DNA from: Kitasatospora kifunensis
GTDB lineage: Bacteria > Actinomycetota > Actinomycetes > Streptomycetales > Streptomycetaceae
Reading direction: 5' to 3'
DNA: 64,000 nucleotides
NCBI RefSeq assembly: GCF_014203855.1
Contig: NZ_JACHJV010000003.1
Coordinates: forward strand, 310,001-374,000
Part shown: piece after piece, positions 35,992-44,972 of the stretch
Numbering within the stretch: position 1 is the first letter of the stretch
Layout of the letters: each line of letters begins with the position of its first letter
Program-made: the position numbers and the translations under genes
Notes under the pieces: generated by a model
Databases searched by the model: none
Told to the model about the DNA's origin: nothing
What the model saw: the letters and a program-made list of their open reading frames with translations, nothing else

Positions 35992-36142
35992 ACTGTCTCC
36001 TTCTCTGATCGCTGTGGGTGTGGTCCGGCCCCGGCTGACCGGTCACGCAGTCGGGCGGGTTCGCCGGCCAGTGACCGGCGAACCCGCCCGATCCGGCCCC
36101 GGGATCACCGGTGCCGGCCGCCCCTCGCGGGGCCGCGGCCTA

Positions 36143-36316
36143 GGGCCTGTCGTCAAACCCCCTTCTGCTCGGCGACGCCATGCACGCACTCTCGCCGCAC
36201 CGGGCACAGGCCCAAGTACGTCCAGTACGAGGGCCCGCGCCCGGCACGCCGAGAGCACGCACCTGACGCCGCCAAGCCGCCCTGCGGGCGAACGAAGGGG
36301 GTTTGACGACAGGCCC
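36143..36316. mobile_element. 174-bp MITE with 23-bp terminal inverted repeats and TA duplication
   Basis: Terminal repeats GGGCCTGTCGTCAAACCCCC... (36143-36165) and its exact complement (36294-36316) enclose about 128 bp with no ORF. TA dinucleotides flank both ends (36141-36142 and 36317-36318) within a CTAG target, as for IS630/mariner-type elements. The interior (…AAGTACGTCCAGTACGAGG…) resembles elements I recall as common in Streptomyces genomes. It cannot move by itself. Confidence 0.88.
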
Positions 36317-39186
36317 TAGCCGCGCTGTGCCGAGGCCTTGCGCCTGCGGGTCAGCACGAGCGTCGCGGCGCCGATCGCGGTGAACGCGGCGCCACCGACC
36401 AGGGCCAGCGGAACCTCCTCGCCCATGCCGGTGAAGGCCAGGTGCGAGCCGGGCGGGGAGCCCGGGCCCGGCACGACCGGTGCCGGCGTGGTCGGTGCCG
36501 GTGTGGTCGGGGCGGGCGTCGGTGCCGGGGTCTGGCCCGGCGTCGAGGTCGGCGTCGGTGTCGGGGTCTGGCTCGGCGTCGGCGTGGGGGTCGGCGTGGG
36601 CGTGGGGGTCGGCGTGGGCGTGGGCGTCGGGGTGACGATCTTCTGGTTGACCGCCGTCACCGAGACCCCGGCGGTGAGGTTGTCGGCCGTCAGAACCAGC
36701 GGCCCGAAGACCGTCGAGTCCGGCGCGGTGTAGCCCGCGGGCGGGCTGACCTCCTGCCAGTAGTACGTCCCCACCGTGCCGCTGCCCTGGCAGATGCCGT
36801 CGGCCCCGGTGGTGCAGACGTCACCCACCTTGGTGTCCGGCTTCGACCCGCCGGTCTGCAGGCCGCCGGTGCCGTTGCTCTCCTCCCACAGTTGGAACTT
36901 GGCCCCGGCTAGCGCGTTGCCGTCCTGGTCGTGCTTGACCACGCGCAGCACGCCCTCCTGCTGCCGGAAGCCGAAGTCGTAGGTGTGGTTGTTCTCGCCG
37001 GGCCCACCGGTGGTCAGCGCCTTTACGGGGTACGCCGTACCCGGCGGCACGGTCCCCTTGGAGTCGATGAAGTGGTTGGTCCCGACGTTCGCGTCGGTCG
37101 GCACCCACTCGTAGAGCGGACCGCCCTTGGCGTAGTCGGCCTGGTTGTCGAGCTTGATGGTGTAGTCGGTCTTCGGCTTGAGTCCGCCGGTGACGTCGGA
37201 GTCGTCGAAGTAGTACTCGCCCCGCGCCGTCGTCTTCGTCGTGCCGAGCAACTTGCCCGATCCGTCGTACAGGTGGATCGTCACCCCGGCCACCGGCAGC
37301 TGGCCCGGGTCCTGGATGCCGGTGCGCTGCGGGTCGTACCAGACGCGGTTGCCGATCTGCAACGGCGCCTGGTTGCAGAGCACTTCCAGGTCGCCCATCG
37401 AGGCGCCCTTGCCGAACGGTGCGGAGGTGCCCTTCGGGGTCAGCCGCAGGCCGAACTGCGGGTCCTGCGCGCCGTTCGCGCGCTCGAGGAACGACGTGCC
37501 GTAGCCGACGGGGGTGTGGTCGGGGTCGAAGGCGGAGACCGCGATGGTGCTCTCGACCTTCGAGAGCGCCATTCCGGCGAACGCCGTGTTGTTGTGACCC
37601 ACCGCGGCCCAGGCGGTGTTGAAGAACCTGGTGCCCCGGACGGTCTCCCCGCAGCCGTTGTTGGTGTCCATCACGTACATGCCGTTCGCCGGGCAGGCCT
37701 TGTTGAGGTCACCGCCGGACATGACGTTGAAGACGGAACCCGGCGCCGGAGCGCCCGGCTCCCGGTCGGCGAAGCGGTCGCGGAAGGCGAGCAGCATCGA
37801 GCCGTCGGTCTCGAAGAGGATCTCGCCCAACTCCGGTTCGGGGTTGGCCATGGTGGCGTGGCCGCACGCCTTGCCGTTCTGCGTGGTCGGGTACGTGCTG
37901 GTCCACGGGAACCAGCCCGCGCCGTCGCACGGACCCGAGCCGACCGTCGACTTGCGCGGGTAGTCCAGCGGCTGGTCCAGCACCGCCTTCTTGAACGCCC
38001 CGGTGGCGAGGTCGAACGGCAGCACCACCGCACGCACGTCCGTGAGCTTGCCCGTGGACTGGCCGGAACAGACACCGCCGACGTAGCCGACGTTGTCCTG
38101 CATGCCCAGGCCGAACGGCCGCCAGTCCCCGTCCGCCGGGCATCCCGGGTCGGGGATCGCGTAGACGGCCTTCGGTGCCGAGGCCGTCGGCACCAAGGCG
38201 TCGTAGCGGTACAGCTTGCGGTCGTTGAGGTTGACGACGAAGAGGTCCTTGCCGTCATCGGTGATCTTGATGCCGCCCAGGCTCTCCTTTCCGGGCACGT
38301 CGAGGAAGGCGTCGTCCGTCCCCGGGCCGTGCACGGTACTGCCCGCGTTCGGCACGTCGGTGAAGAGCGTCGTCTTCTTCTGTGCGACGTCGGTGACGTA
38401 GATCGCGCCCGCGCCGCCCGGACCGTAGTAGGTGCCGCGCTTGGCCACCGCCGAGGAGAAGAGTCGCTGGTCGGCCTTGTTCCAGGCGAGGCCGTACAGC
38501 GTGCCGGTGTCGGCGTTGCTGGCGAGGGTCGTCGCGTTGATGTCGCCGCCGGGACCCTCCTGGCCGCGCGCGCTGTACGGGAAGGAGACCAGCGTGCGCT
38601 GGTCCCCGCTCTCGGTGTTGGCGGGCTGACAGGTCGCCACCAGCGGAGCGTTCTTCTGGCAGTAGTCCCCCGGGTTCCACAGCCCGGTGGTGTAGGACAC
38701 GCTCTTCTTGCCCGAGAGGTCGACGAACTCCTCGTTGCTGCTCAGCTGGGTCGGTGCACCGTCCAGGCCCTGCGGTGAGGCGAAGGCCGGGAAGAGCACG
38801 CCCGGCTGCGGATTCACCACCTGCACGCGGTACTTGCCGCCGGTGGCCTTGCTCTGCGCCGGGGCCAGGGTGACCGTGCCGTCGGCCGCCGTGACCCCGG
38901 CGATGCTGGTGCCGGCGTCATCGGTGAGGTTCACCGTGACGCCGCCGATGCCCGGTTCCAGCCCGGGCGTCCAGGTGCCGCTGGTGTCGACGGCCCGGAT
39001 CACCCGGACCGTCACCGTGCCGTCCCCGGCCTGCGGGTACGCCGACGGCGCCAACACCAACGAGCAACTGCCGAGCCCGAGTACGAGCGCTGTCAAGCCG
39101 CCCATCGCGCGCACAGCAGGCATGCTCGGCCGTCGCCGACCTGGCCCGCGCGCGCTGCCTGCTACTTGTTCACTTGTGTCTGTCAT
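36316..39186 (-). CDS. Sortase-anchored SdrD/Cna-B-type surface protein (LAFTG)
   Basis: A 956-aa wall protein. Order: signal/membrane segment (VRAMGGLTALVLGLGSCSLVLAPSA, ~25-52), an N-terminal Cna-B-like domain, a long beta-propeller-like region (LYGLAWNKADQRLFSSAVAK, GAIYVTDVAQKKTTLF), an SdrD B domain (IGNRVWYDPQRTGIQDPGQL...GVTIHLYDGSGKLLG), a SpaA/Cna-B domain (LRVVKHDQDGNALAGAKFQLWE), a PT-repeat stalk of ~60 residues, then LAFTG, a hydrophobic helix and RRRK. LAxTG is the class E sortase signal in Streptomyces; no sortase gene is in the window. The TAG stop is completed by the first base of the MITE. Confidence 0.92.
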   Translation of the reverse strand: MTDTSEQVAGSARGPGRRRPSMPAVRAMGGLTALVLGLGSCSLVLAPSAYPQAGDGTVTVRVIRAVDTSGTWTPGLEPGIGGVTVNLTDDAGTSIAGVTAADGTVTLAPAQSKATGGKYRVQVVNPQPGVLFPAFASPQGLDGAPTQLSSNEEFVDLSGKKSVSYTTGLWNPGDYCQKNAPLVATCQPANTESGDQRTLVSFPYSARGQEGPGGDINATTLASNADTGTLYGLAWNKADQRLFSSAVAKRGTYYGPGGAGAIYVTDVAQKKTTLFTDVPNAGSTVHGPGTDDAFLDVPGKESLGGIKITDDGKDLFVVNLNDRKLYRYDALVPTASAPKAVYAIPDPGCPADGDWRPFGLGMQDNVGYVGGVCSGQSTGKLTDVRAVVLPFDLATGAFKKAVLDQPLDYPRKSTVGSGPCDGAGWFPWTSTYPTTQNGKACGHATMANPEPELGEILFETDGSMLLAFRDRFADREPGAPAPGSVFNVMSGGDLNKACPANGMYVMDTNNGCGETVRGTRFFNTAWAAVGHNNTAFAGMALSKVESTIAVSAFDPDHTPVGYGTSFLERANGAQDPQFGLRLTPKGTSAPFGKGASMGDLEVLCNQAPLQIGNRVWYDPQRTGIQDPGQLPVAGVTIHLYDGSGKLLGTTKTTARGEYYFDDSDVTGGLKPKTDYTIKLDNQADYAKGGPLYEWVPTDANVGTNHFIDSKGTVPPGTAYPVKALTTGGPGENNHTYDFGFRQQEGVLRVVKHDQDGNALAGAKFQLWEESNGTGGLQTGGSKPDTKVGDVCTTGADGICQGSGTVGTYYWQEVSPPAGYTAPDSTVFGPLVLTADNLTAGVSVTAVNQKIVTPTPTPTPTPTPTPTPTPTPSQTPTPTPTSTPGQTPAPTPAPTTPAPTTPAPVVPGPGSPPGSHLAFTGMGEEVPLALVGGAAFTAIGAATLVLTRRRKASAQRG

Positions 39187-39299
39187 CCCCTGCTCTCATC
39201 GTTCAGAAGGGGCAGTTGCCCAACTCCCCGAGGGAGTACGTGAGATGGCGGAGAACCGCCTTGTGGGCGAGCTTAAGGGGGATTTAGGCAAGATCTTGG

Positions 39300-39480
39300 C
39301 GAAACGGCGAATTAGGTTCTCATGAACCTGCCGAGCGATGAGCGGGTTCCACCTGAAGTCGCACATCAGTCTCAACGCGGCTTCGGCTTCGGCTTCGGCT
39401 CCGGCTTCGGCCAGGCCCCAGCGGGTCCCGGTGATATCGAGCCGGTCTTTCCCTTGCCGCAGTCTGCGGCCAGGACGGTG
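39300..39480 (-). pseudogene. Degenerate ISKra4-like transposase tail in a repeat-expanded stretch
   Basis: The minus strand reads KDRLDITGTRWGLAEAGAEA, resembling the DRMDITGARWGL motif near the C-terminus of ISKra4 transposases, then degenerates. A GGCTTC hexamer is repeated about four to five times at ~39380-39412, encoding the AE repeats. The rest of 39187-39532 is the leader of the wall-protein gene and shows no other gene. Confidence 0.4.
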
Positions 39481-39532
39481 CGGGCGGCCCAGGTCTCGCG
39501 CCGTGGGCCGAAGCCGGCCCCACCAGGTGTCC

Positions 39533-40249
39533 TCAGAGCGCCTTGCGCAGCCACTCCACCACGCCGCCGACGTGCACCGCCGCCCGCGCCTTGGCCGCCT
39601 CCACGTCGTGCGCGACCAGCGCGTCGAGCAGCCCGCGGTGCTCGGCCATCGTGCGCTCCACCGCCTGCGCCTGCGTCACGCCCCGCCAGACCCGGGCCCG
39701 GGCGGTCCGGTGCGCCAGCGAGTCCAGCAGCGAGGCGAGCACGGCATTGCCTCCGGCCCGGGCGATCAGCCGGTGGAACTCCAGGTCGTTCGCGACCAGC
39801 TCCTCGACCGTCGGGTCCGTCCCGAGACCGTCGAGCAACTCGGCCAGCTCGGCCAGCTGTTCCTCGGTCGCCCACTGGGCGGCCAGCCCGCAGGCCGCAG
39901 ACTCCAGCACCGCCCGCACCTGGAACAGCTCCACCACCGACTCGTCCTGGTGCAGGTCCAGGATGAAGGTGAGCGCCTCCAGCAGCAGGGACGGCTCCAG
40001 GCTGGTCACGTAGGTGCCGTCGCCCTGTCGCACGTCCAGCACGTTGAGCAGGGACAGGGCCTTCACAGCCTCCCGCAGGGAGTTCCGCGAGAGCCCCAGC
40101 TGCGCCGCCAGGTCGGGCTCCTTGGGCAGCCGGTCGCCGGGCTTGAGCCGGCCCGAGAGGATCATCGCCTTGATCTTCTCGATCGCCTCGTCCGTCACGG
40201 CCACGTCAGTGCCTCCCACTGCTCCGATGTCTGACCGGTCATTATGCAC
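39533..40249 (-). CDS. FadR-subfamily GntR regulator (second copy)
   Basis: A 238-aa protein with the same layout as the gene at 25323: winged helix AIEKIKAMILSGRLKPGDRLPKEPDLAAQLGLSRNSLREAVKALSLLNVLDVRQGDGTYVTSLEP and an FCD domain (LEFHRLIARAGGNAVLASLLDSL, MAEHRGLLDALVAHDVEAAKARAAVHV). It starts at ATG 40249; a GTG a few codons in is also possible. It lies downstream of the xylose repressor on the same strand but is separated by a tandem repeat, so it is probably a separate unit. Effector unknown. Confidence 0.88.
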   Translation of the reverse strand: MHNDRSDIGAVGGTDVAVTDEAIEKIKAMILSGRLKPGDRLPKEPDLAAQLGLSRNSLREAVKALSLLNVLDVRQGDGTYVTSLEPSLLLEALTFILDLHQDESVVELFQVRAVLESAACGLAAQWATEEQLAELAELLDGLGTDPTVEELVANDLEFHRLIARAGGNAVLASLLDSLAHRTARARVWRGVTQAQAVERTMAEHRGLLDALVAHDVEAAKARAAVHVGGVVEWLRKAL

Positions 40250-40313
40250 TCCGGGTCGGGCCGGGACGGGACGGAGTGCGGGGCTGTGGCAGGCACCGGC
40301 CCGGGGCCGACCC

Positions 40314-40368
40314 GGCGGCCGGTCAGGCCGCCGGTCAGGCCGCCGGTCAGGCCGCCGGTCAGGCGAGG
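40314..40368. repeat. Four 12-bp tandem repeats GGTCAGGCCGCC
   Basis: A short perfect tandem array just after the stop region of the ROK repressor gene. It has no spacers and is too short for a CRISPR. It may vary in copy number by slippage. Confidence 0.7.
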
Positions 40369-41567
40369 GGCAACCGGGTCGGATCCGCGATCAGCTGACG
40401 GACCGTCAGCAAGGCGGCGCCCAGCAGCGCGCCGCGTCGCCCCAGCGCCGAGGGGCGCAGGGCTTCGGGCGGCCAGGGCCGGACCGTGACCCGGGCGGCC
40501 AGCTCCGCGCGGACCGCCGGCAACAGCCACTCGGCGAGTTCGGCGTAGGCGCCGCCCAGGACCAAGCCGTCCGGGTCGATCAGGTTCACCGCCGAGGCCA
40601 GGGCGAGGCCGAGGGCGCGGCCCGCCCGTTCCAGGGCCCGCAGGGCCGCCGGGTCCCCGGCGCCCGCCCGCTCGGACAGCAGCGCGACCGGGTCGCCACT
40701 CGCCGCGAGCCCGGCCTCGCGCAGCACGGCCGCCTCGCCCGCGTACTGCTCCAGGCACCCGCGCGCACCGCAGGGACAGGGCACACCGTCCGGGTGGACG
40801 GGAATGTGGCCGAGCTCGCCCGCGAAGCCGCGGGCACCGCGGAACAACTGCCCGTCGACGATGAGGGCGGCGCCGATCCCGGCCTCGGCGGAGACGTGCA
40901 CGAAGGTCTCGGCGCCGTGCTCGCCCTGCCAGTACTCGGCCAGCGCACCGAGGTTGGCCTCGTTCTCCGGTGCGGGCACGGTGTCCTGGTCGGGCCAGTG
41001 GTCGGCCGGGCGGACCGCATGCCAGCCGAGGTTGGGAGCGTTCTCCACCAGGCCCGGCTCCGCGCTCGGAACCACCCCGGGGACGGCCAGGACGCGGCCC
41101 TCGACGCGCAGTCCGAGCCCGGCCGCCTCGCCCTCCACCTCGGCGCCCAGCGCGGCGAGCTCCGTCAGCACCTGCCCGGCCGACCGGCCCGCATGGGACC
41201 GCTCCACCCGTCGCCACACCCTGGGCTCGCCGCGCAGGTCCACGACGCACGCACCCAGGTGCGTGACGCCGACCTCCAGACCGAGGCCGGCCGGTCCCCG
41301 GTCGCTCACCGTCAGCGCCCGGCCGGGTCGGCCCACCCGGCCGCTCGGCGCGGTCTCCGTCTCGGTCAGCGCGCCGCGGCCGATCAGCTCGTCGACCAGC
41401 GAGGAGACGGCCGCCCTGGTCAGCCCGGTGTGCCCGGCGACGTCCGCCCGAGAGAGCGGACTCTGCCCGGCGATCGTGCCGAGGACCACCGCGAGGTTCT
41501 GCCGGCGCATGTCCTGCTGCGAGGCCGGCCCGCCCTCCGGGTTGATGCCCACTGCGCCGACCGCCAC
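40359..41567 (-). CDS. xylR: ROK-family xylose repressor
   Basis: A 402-aa ROK repressor. N-terminal winged helix (QNLAVVLGTIAGQSPLSRADVAGHTGLTRAAVSSLVDELIGRGAL) followed by a sugar-kinase-like domain with ENEANLGALAEY, AGIGAALIVDGQLFRGARGFAGELGHIPV and the ROK zinc/glucokinase motif PCPCGARGCLEQYAG. It follows xylB by 15 bp on the same strand, and xylA is divergent, the typical xyl arrangement. It should release the TTTGT-N11-ACAAA operator when xylose binds. Confidence 0.9.
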   Translation of the reverse strand: MAVGAVGINPEGGPASQQDMRRQNLAVVLGTIAGQSPLSRADVAGHTGLTRAAVSSLVDELIGRGALTETETAPSGRVGRPGRALTVSDRGPAGLGLEVGVTHLGACVVDLRGEPRVWRRVERSHAGRSAGQVLTELAALGAEVEGEAAGLGLRVEGRVLAVPGVVPSAEPGLVENAPNLGWHAVRPADHWPDQDTVPAPENEANLGALAEYWQGEHGAETFVHVSAEAGIGAALIVDGQLFRGARGFAGELGHIPVHPDGVPCPCGARGCLEQYAGEAAVLREAGLAASGDPVALLSERAGAGDPAALRALERAGRALGLALASAVNLIDPDGLVLGGAYAELAEWLLPAVRAELAARVTVRPWPPEALRPSALGRRGALLGAALLTVRQLIADPTRLPLA

Positions 41568-41582
41568 CTCGCGCCTGCCCTC

Positions 41583-43013
41583 CTACTGGTCCCGCGCCGG
41601 GGCGCCCTGCAACGCTCCCGCCCGACGCAGGGTATCCGTGATCCTCTCAAGTGCCTCGCCGTCCCGAACCACCGGCTCCAGCAGCAAGCCGTCGGAGGTC
41701 CGCCAGCGGCGGGCCACGGCGTCGGCCGACTCCCCCGTCAGCAGGGCGGCGGCCTGCGCGGCGGCGCCGAGCGCGACCAGTTCCCCGGCGGCCGGCACCT
41801 GGACGGCGCGACCGCTCAGGCGCAGCACGGTCCGCTGCCAGGCCCGCCCGCGGGCGCCGCCGCCGATCAGCAGCAGCGGTACGTCCTGGCCGGGGGTCTC
41901 CCCCGCCGCGCTCAGCACGTCGTCCAGCGCCGTGAGCAGGGCGTGGGCGGCACCGTCATAAGCGGCCTGGAGCAGCTGACCCGGGGTGGTGTCGTGGCGC
42001 AGGCCGTGCACCAGGCCGGAGGCGCCCGGAAGGTCCGGGGTGCGCTCGCCGTCGAGGTAGGGCAGCACCACCGCCGTGCCACCGCCCTCGACCTCCTCGC
42101 GGCCTCGTCCGAGGAGGGCCGCGAAGCGGTCGACGGCCAGGGTGCAGTTGAGCGTGCAGGCGAGTGGCAGCCAGCCGCCGAGGGCGTCGGCGAAGCCGGC
42201 CACGGTCCCGCTCGGGTCGGTGGGCCGCTTGCGGCCGACGGCGTAGACGGTGCCGGAGGTGCCCAGGCTGAGTACGGGCTGACCGGGCACCAGGCCGAGC
42301 CCGAGCGCGGCGGCCATGTTGTCGCCGGTCCCGGTGGCGACCAGCGCGCCCTCACGTAGTGGCAGGCCACGGCGGACGAGTCCAGCCCGCGCGCCCGGCG
42401 CGAGGACCGGCGGCAGCAGGGCGGGGTCGAGGGCGATCCGGTCGAGGATCTCCCGGTCGTAGCCGTCCGGGCCCCACCAGCCGGTTCCCGAGGCGTCCCC
42501 GCGGTCCGTGGCCGGCTCGCCGGTCAGACGCTCCGTCAGGAAGTCGTGGGGCAGCCGGACGGCCGCGACCCGGTCGGCGGCGTCGGGCTCATTGGCGCGC
42601 AGCCAGGCCCACTTGGCGGCCGTGAAGGCGGCGGTCGGGACGCTGCCGGTGCGGCGGGCGATCTCCTCCCGGCCGAACTCCGCCCGCAACCTCGCGGCCT
42701 GCGGTGCGGAGCGGACGTCGTTCCAGAGCAGGGCCGGGCGGACCGGCCGGCCGGCCGCGTCGAGGGCGACCAGGCCGTGCTGCTGACCGGCGATCGACAC
42801 GGCGGCCACGCGGTCGGCCCAGCCGGTGTCGGCCACTGCCTCGCCGAGCGCCAGCCACCACTGCTCGGGGTCGCTCTCGCGCGCCGCGCCGTCGCTGACC
42901 GTGTGGGCGGCGCGCCCCTGGCCGAGTACGGCGCCGGTGTCGAGGTCGACGGCGAGGGCCTTCGTGGACTGCGTGGAGCTGTCGACTCCGATCACAACTC
43001 GCTGTGCTGCCAT
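41583..43013 (-). CDS. xylB: Xylulokinase
   Basis: A 476-aa FGGY-family kinase: VVIGVDSSTQSTKALAVDLDTG (phosphate loop), ESDPEQWWLALGEAV, AVSIAGQQHGLVALD (D-xylulose recognition), GDNMAAALGLGLVPGQPVLSLGTSGTVYAV and LLLIGGGARGRAWQRTVLRL. It phosphorylates D-xylulose to xylulose 5-phosphate. The start at 43013 is chosen for its GGAGGA ribosome site. It is transcribed from the xylA-xylB divergent promoter region and forms an operon with the ROK repressor. Confidence 0.93.
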   Translation of the reverse strand: MAAQRVVIGVDSSTQSTKALAVDLDTGAVLGQGRAAHTVSDGAARESDPEQWWLALGEAVADTGWADRVAAVSIAGQQHGLVALDAAGRPVRPALLWNDVRSAPQAARLRAEFGREEIARRTGSVPTAAFTAAKWAWLRANEPDAADRVAAVRLPHDFLTERLTGEPATDRGDASGTGWWGPDGYDREILDRIALDPALLPPVLAPGARAGLVRRGLPLREGALVATGTGDNMAAALGLGLVPGQPVLSLGTSGTVYAVGRKRPTDPSGTVAGFADALGGWLPLACTLNCTLAVDRFAALLGRGREEVEGGGTAVVLPYLDGERTPDLPGASGLVHGLRHDTTPGQLLQAAYDGAAHALLTALDDVLSAAGETPGQDVPLLLIGGGARGRAWQRTVLRLSGRAVQVPAAGELVALGAAAQAAALLTGESADAVARRWRTSDGLLLEPVVRDGEALERITDTLRRAGALQGAPARDQ

Positions 43014-43059
43014 GCGTTCCTCCATCTGGGGGCTTCCTTCTGACGCCTCGGCATACTAA

Positions 43060-43080
43060 TTTGTTTTTCGCCCTGACAAA
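43060..43080. promoter_or_regulatory. Xylose operator TTTGT-N11-ACAAA
   Basis: The dyad lies midway in the 98-bp divergent xylB/xylA space within an unusually AT-rich stretch. Its form fits ROK-type XylR sites. Confidence 0.65.
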
Positions 43081-43111
43081 CATCTTTCCAGGCAGTGAAT
43101 CGGAGCCACCA

Positions 43112-44284
43112 GTGACCAGCGACCCCCTCGTCCCGACCCCGGCCCACAAGTTCACCTTCGGCCTGTGGACCGTCGGCTGGCAGGGCCGGGACCCCTTCGG
43201 CGACGCCACCCGCCCTGCCCTCGACCCGGTGGAGACCGTCCAGCGGCTCGCCGGACTCGGTGCCCACGGTGTCACCTTCCACGACGACGACCTGATCCCG
43301 TTCGGCGCCTCGGAGGCCGAGCGCGAGCAGACGGTCAAGCGCTTCCGCGCCGCCCTGGACGCGGCCGGCCTCAAGGTGCCGATGGCCACCACCAACCTGT
43401 TCACCCACCCCGTCTTCAAGGACGGCGCGTTCACCGCCAACGACCGCGACGTGCGCCGCTACGCGCTGCGCAAGACCATCCGCAACATCGACCTCGCGGC
43501 GGAACTCGGCGCCTCCGTCTATGTCGCCTGGGGCGGGCGCGAGGGCGCGGAGTCGGGAGCGGCCAAGGACGTGCGCGCCGCGCTCGACCGGCTCAAGGAG
43601 GCCTTCGACCTGCTCGGCGAGTACGTCGAACAGCAGGGCTACGACCTGCGCTTCGCCATCGAGCCCAAGCCCAACGAGCCGCGCGGCGACATCCTGCTGC
43701 CCACCGTCGGCCACGCCCTGGCGTTCATCAACGAGTTGGAGCGCCCCGAGCGGGTCGGCGTCAACCCGGAGGTCGGCCACGAGCAGATGGCCGGGCTGAA
43801 CTTCCCGCACGGCATCGCCCAGGCCCTGTGGCACGGCAAGCTCTTCCACATCGACCTCAACGGCCAGTCCGGCATCAAGTACGACCAGGACCTGCGGTTC
43901 GGCGCCGGCGACCTGCGCCAGGCGTTCTGGCTGGTCGACCTGCTGGAGTCGGCCGGCTACGAAGGCCCGCGCCACTTCGACTTCAAGCCGGCGCGCACCG
44001 AGGACTTCGACGGCGTCTGGGCTTCGGCGGCGGCCTGCATGCGCAACTACCTGCTGCTGGCGGAGCGTTCCCGCACCTTCCGGGCCGACCCCGAGGTCCA
44101 GGCCGCACTGACCGCCTCACGGCTGCCCGAACTCGCCGCCCCCACCGCCGAGGACGGGCTCGCGGGCCTGCTCGCGGACCGGACGGCGTTCGAGGAGTTC
44201 GACGTCGAGGCGGCCGCCGTGCGCGGCATGGCCTTCGAGCAACTGGACCAGCTGGCATTGGAGCACCTGCTCGGCGCGCGCTGA
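43112..44284 (+). CDS. xylA: Xylose isomerase
   Basis: A 390-aa Streptomyces-type (class I) xylose isomerase from GTG 43112. It has the catalytic His57 in GVTFHDDDLIPF, Glu184 and Lys186 in IEPKPNEPRGD, and metal ligands Glu220 and His223 in NPEVGHEQMAGLN. The C-terminal arm typical of the tetramer is present. It converts D-xylose to D-xylulose for XylB. The length matches the actinobacterial enzymes. Confidence 0.96.
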   Translation: MTSDPLVPTPAHKFTFGLWTVGWQGRDPFGDATRPALDPVETVQRLAGLGAHGVTFHDDDLIPFGASEAEREQTVKRFRAALDAAGLKVPMATTNLFTHPVFKDGAFTANDRDVRRYALRKTIRNIDLAAELGASVYVAWGGREGAESGAAKDVRAALDRLKEAFDLLGEYVEQQGYDLRFAIEPKPNEPRGDILLPTVGHALAFINELERPERVGVNPEVGHEQMAGLNFPHGIAQALWHGKLFHIDLNGQSGIKYDQDLRFGAGDLRQAFWLVDLLESAGYEGPRHFDFKPARTEDFDGVWASAAACMRNYLLLAERSRTFRADPEVQAALTASRLPELAAPTAEDGLAGLLADRTAFEEFDVEAAAVRGMAFEQLDQLALEHLLGAR

Positions 44285-44289
44285 GCGAG

Positions 44290-44323
44290 GTACGTGCCGC
44301 TGCCGACGGGCAGCGGGACGTAC
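44290..44323 (+). terminator. Hairpin after xylA
   Basis: GTACGTGCCGCTGCC (44290-44304) pairs with GGCAGCGGGACGTAC (44309-44323), one mismatch, starting six bases after the stop codon. Confidence 0.75.
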
Positions 44324-44444
44324 TCGGGAGATACCCCCTGACCGCCAGCAGCGCCTCGTGCAGCAGTTTCGACGCTCGCGTCCTGCGCCACTTCGGTCGC
44401 ACCATCAACTCGGAGACGGCCCGCCCCGCCGAATCGGATGTCGT

Positions 44445-44972
44445 TCAGCGCGCTCGGACCATGGCGGTGAGCCGGGGCGAGTCCGGTGAGGGCTGCTGGC
44501 TGTTGATGGCCTGGTAGCCCCAGGACTCGTACAGGGCTTGGACCTTGCCGTCGCCGGCGAGCGGGTTGACCATGAGGGTGACGCGGTCTTCGGTGCGGTG
44601 GGCGAGGAGTTCGTCGTGAATGCGGCGGGCGGTGCCGGTTCCGCGCCAGGGGGCGCGGACGCCGATCTCCTTGATGGCCGGCGCGGGGGTGTCGGTGTAG
44701 CCGTCGGGCAGAGGTTCGGCCATGCGCTTCCAGTACCGGTCACCGGCGTCGATGGTGTTGCCGTAGGCGTACCCGACCGGCAGTTCGCCGTCGTAGCCGA
44801 GGACGAGTTCGAAGCCGGGCTCGCCGGCATGCCGGTCGAGGCGTTCGGCGAACACCTCGACGCGGTAGTCGGCCAGATGCAGCAGAGGCGCCCGCACGTC
44901 GGCGTAGACGTTCAGCAAGTCCTGGCGAGCCTGCGCGGTGAGGTCGGTGTGGTGGCGGAGCTCGATGGTCAC
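44445..44972 (-). CDS. GNAT-family N-acetyltransferase
   Basis: A 175-aa acetyltransferase: AIKEIGVRAPWRGTGTARRIHDELLA contains the acetyl-CoA pyrophosphate loop (R-x-x-G-x-G/A), followed by VTLMVNPLAGDGKVQALYESWGYQ. The GTG start overlaps the stop of the upstream TPR gene (GTGA), so they are coupled. This regulator/GNAT pairing is common in streptomycetes. Substrate unknown. Confidence 0.88.
   Translation of the reverse strand: MTIELRHHTDLTAQARQDLLNVYADVRAPLLHLADYRVEVFAERLDRHAGEPGFELVLGYDGELPVGYAYGNTIDAGDRYWKRMAEPLPDGYTDTPAPAIKEIGVRAPWRGTGTARRIHDELLAHRTEDRVTLMVNPLAGDGKVQALYESWGYQAINSQQPSPDSPRLTAMVRAR

Noticed and set aside
40314..40368. Possible CRISPR-like array
   Set aside because: Units are 12 bp and contiguous with no spacers, and no cas gene is present.
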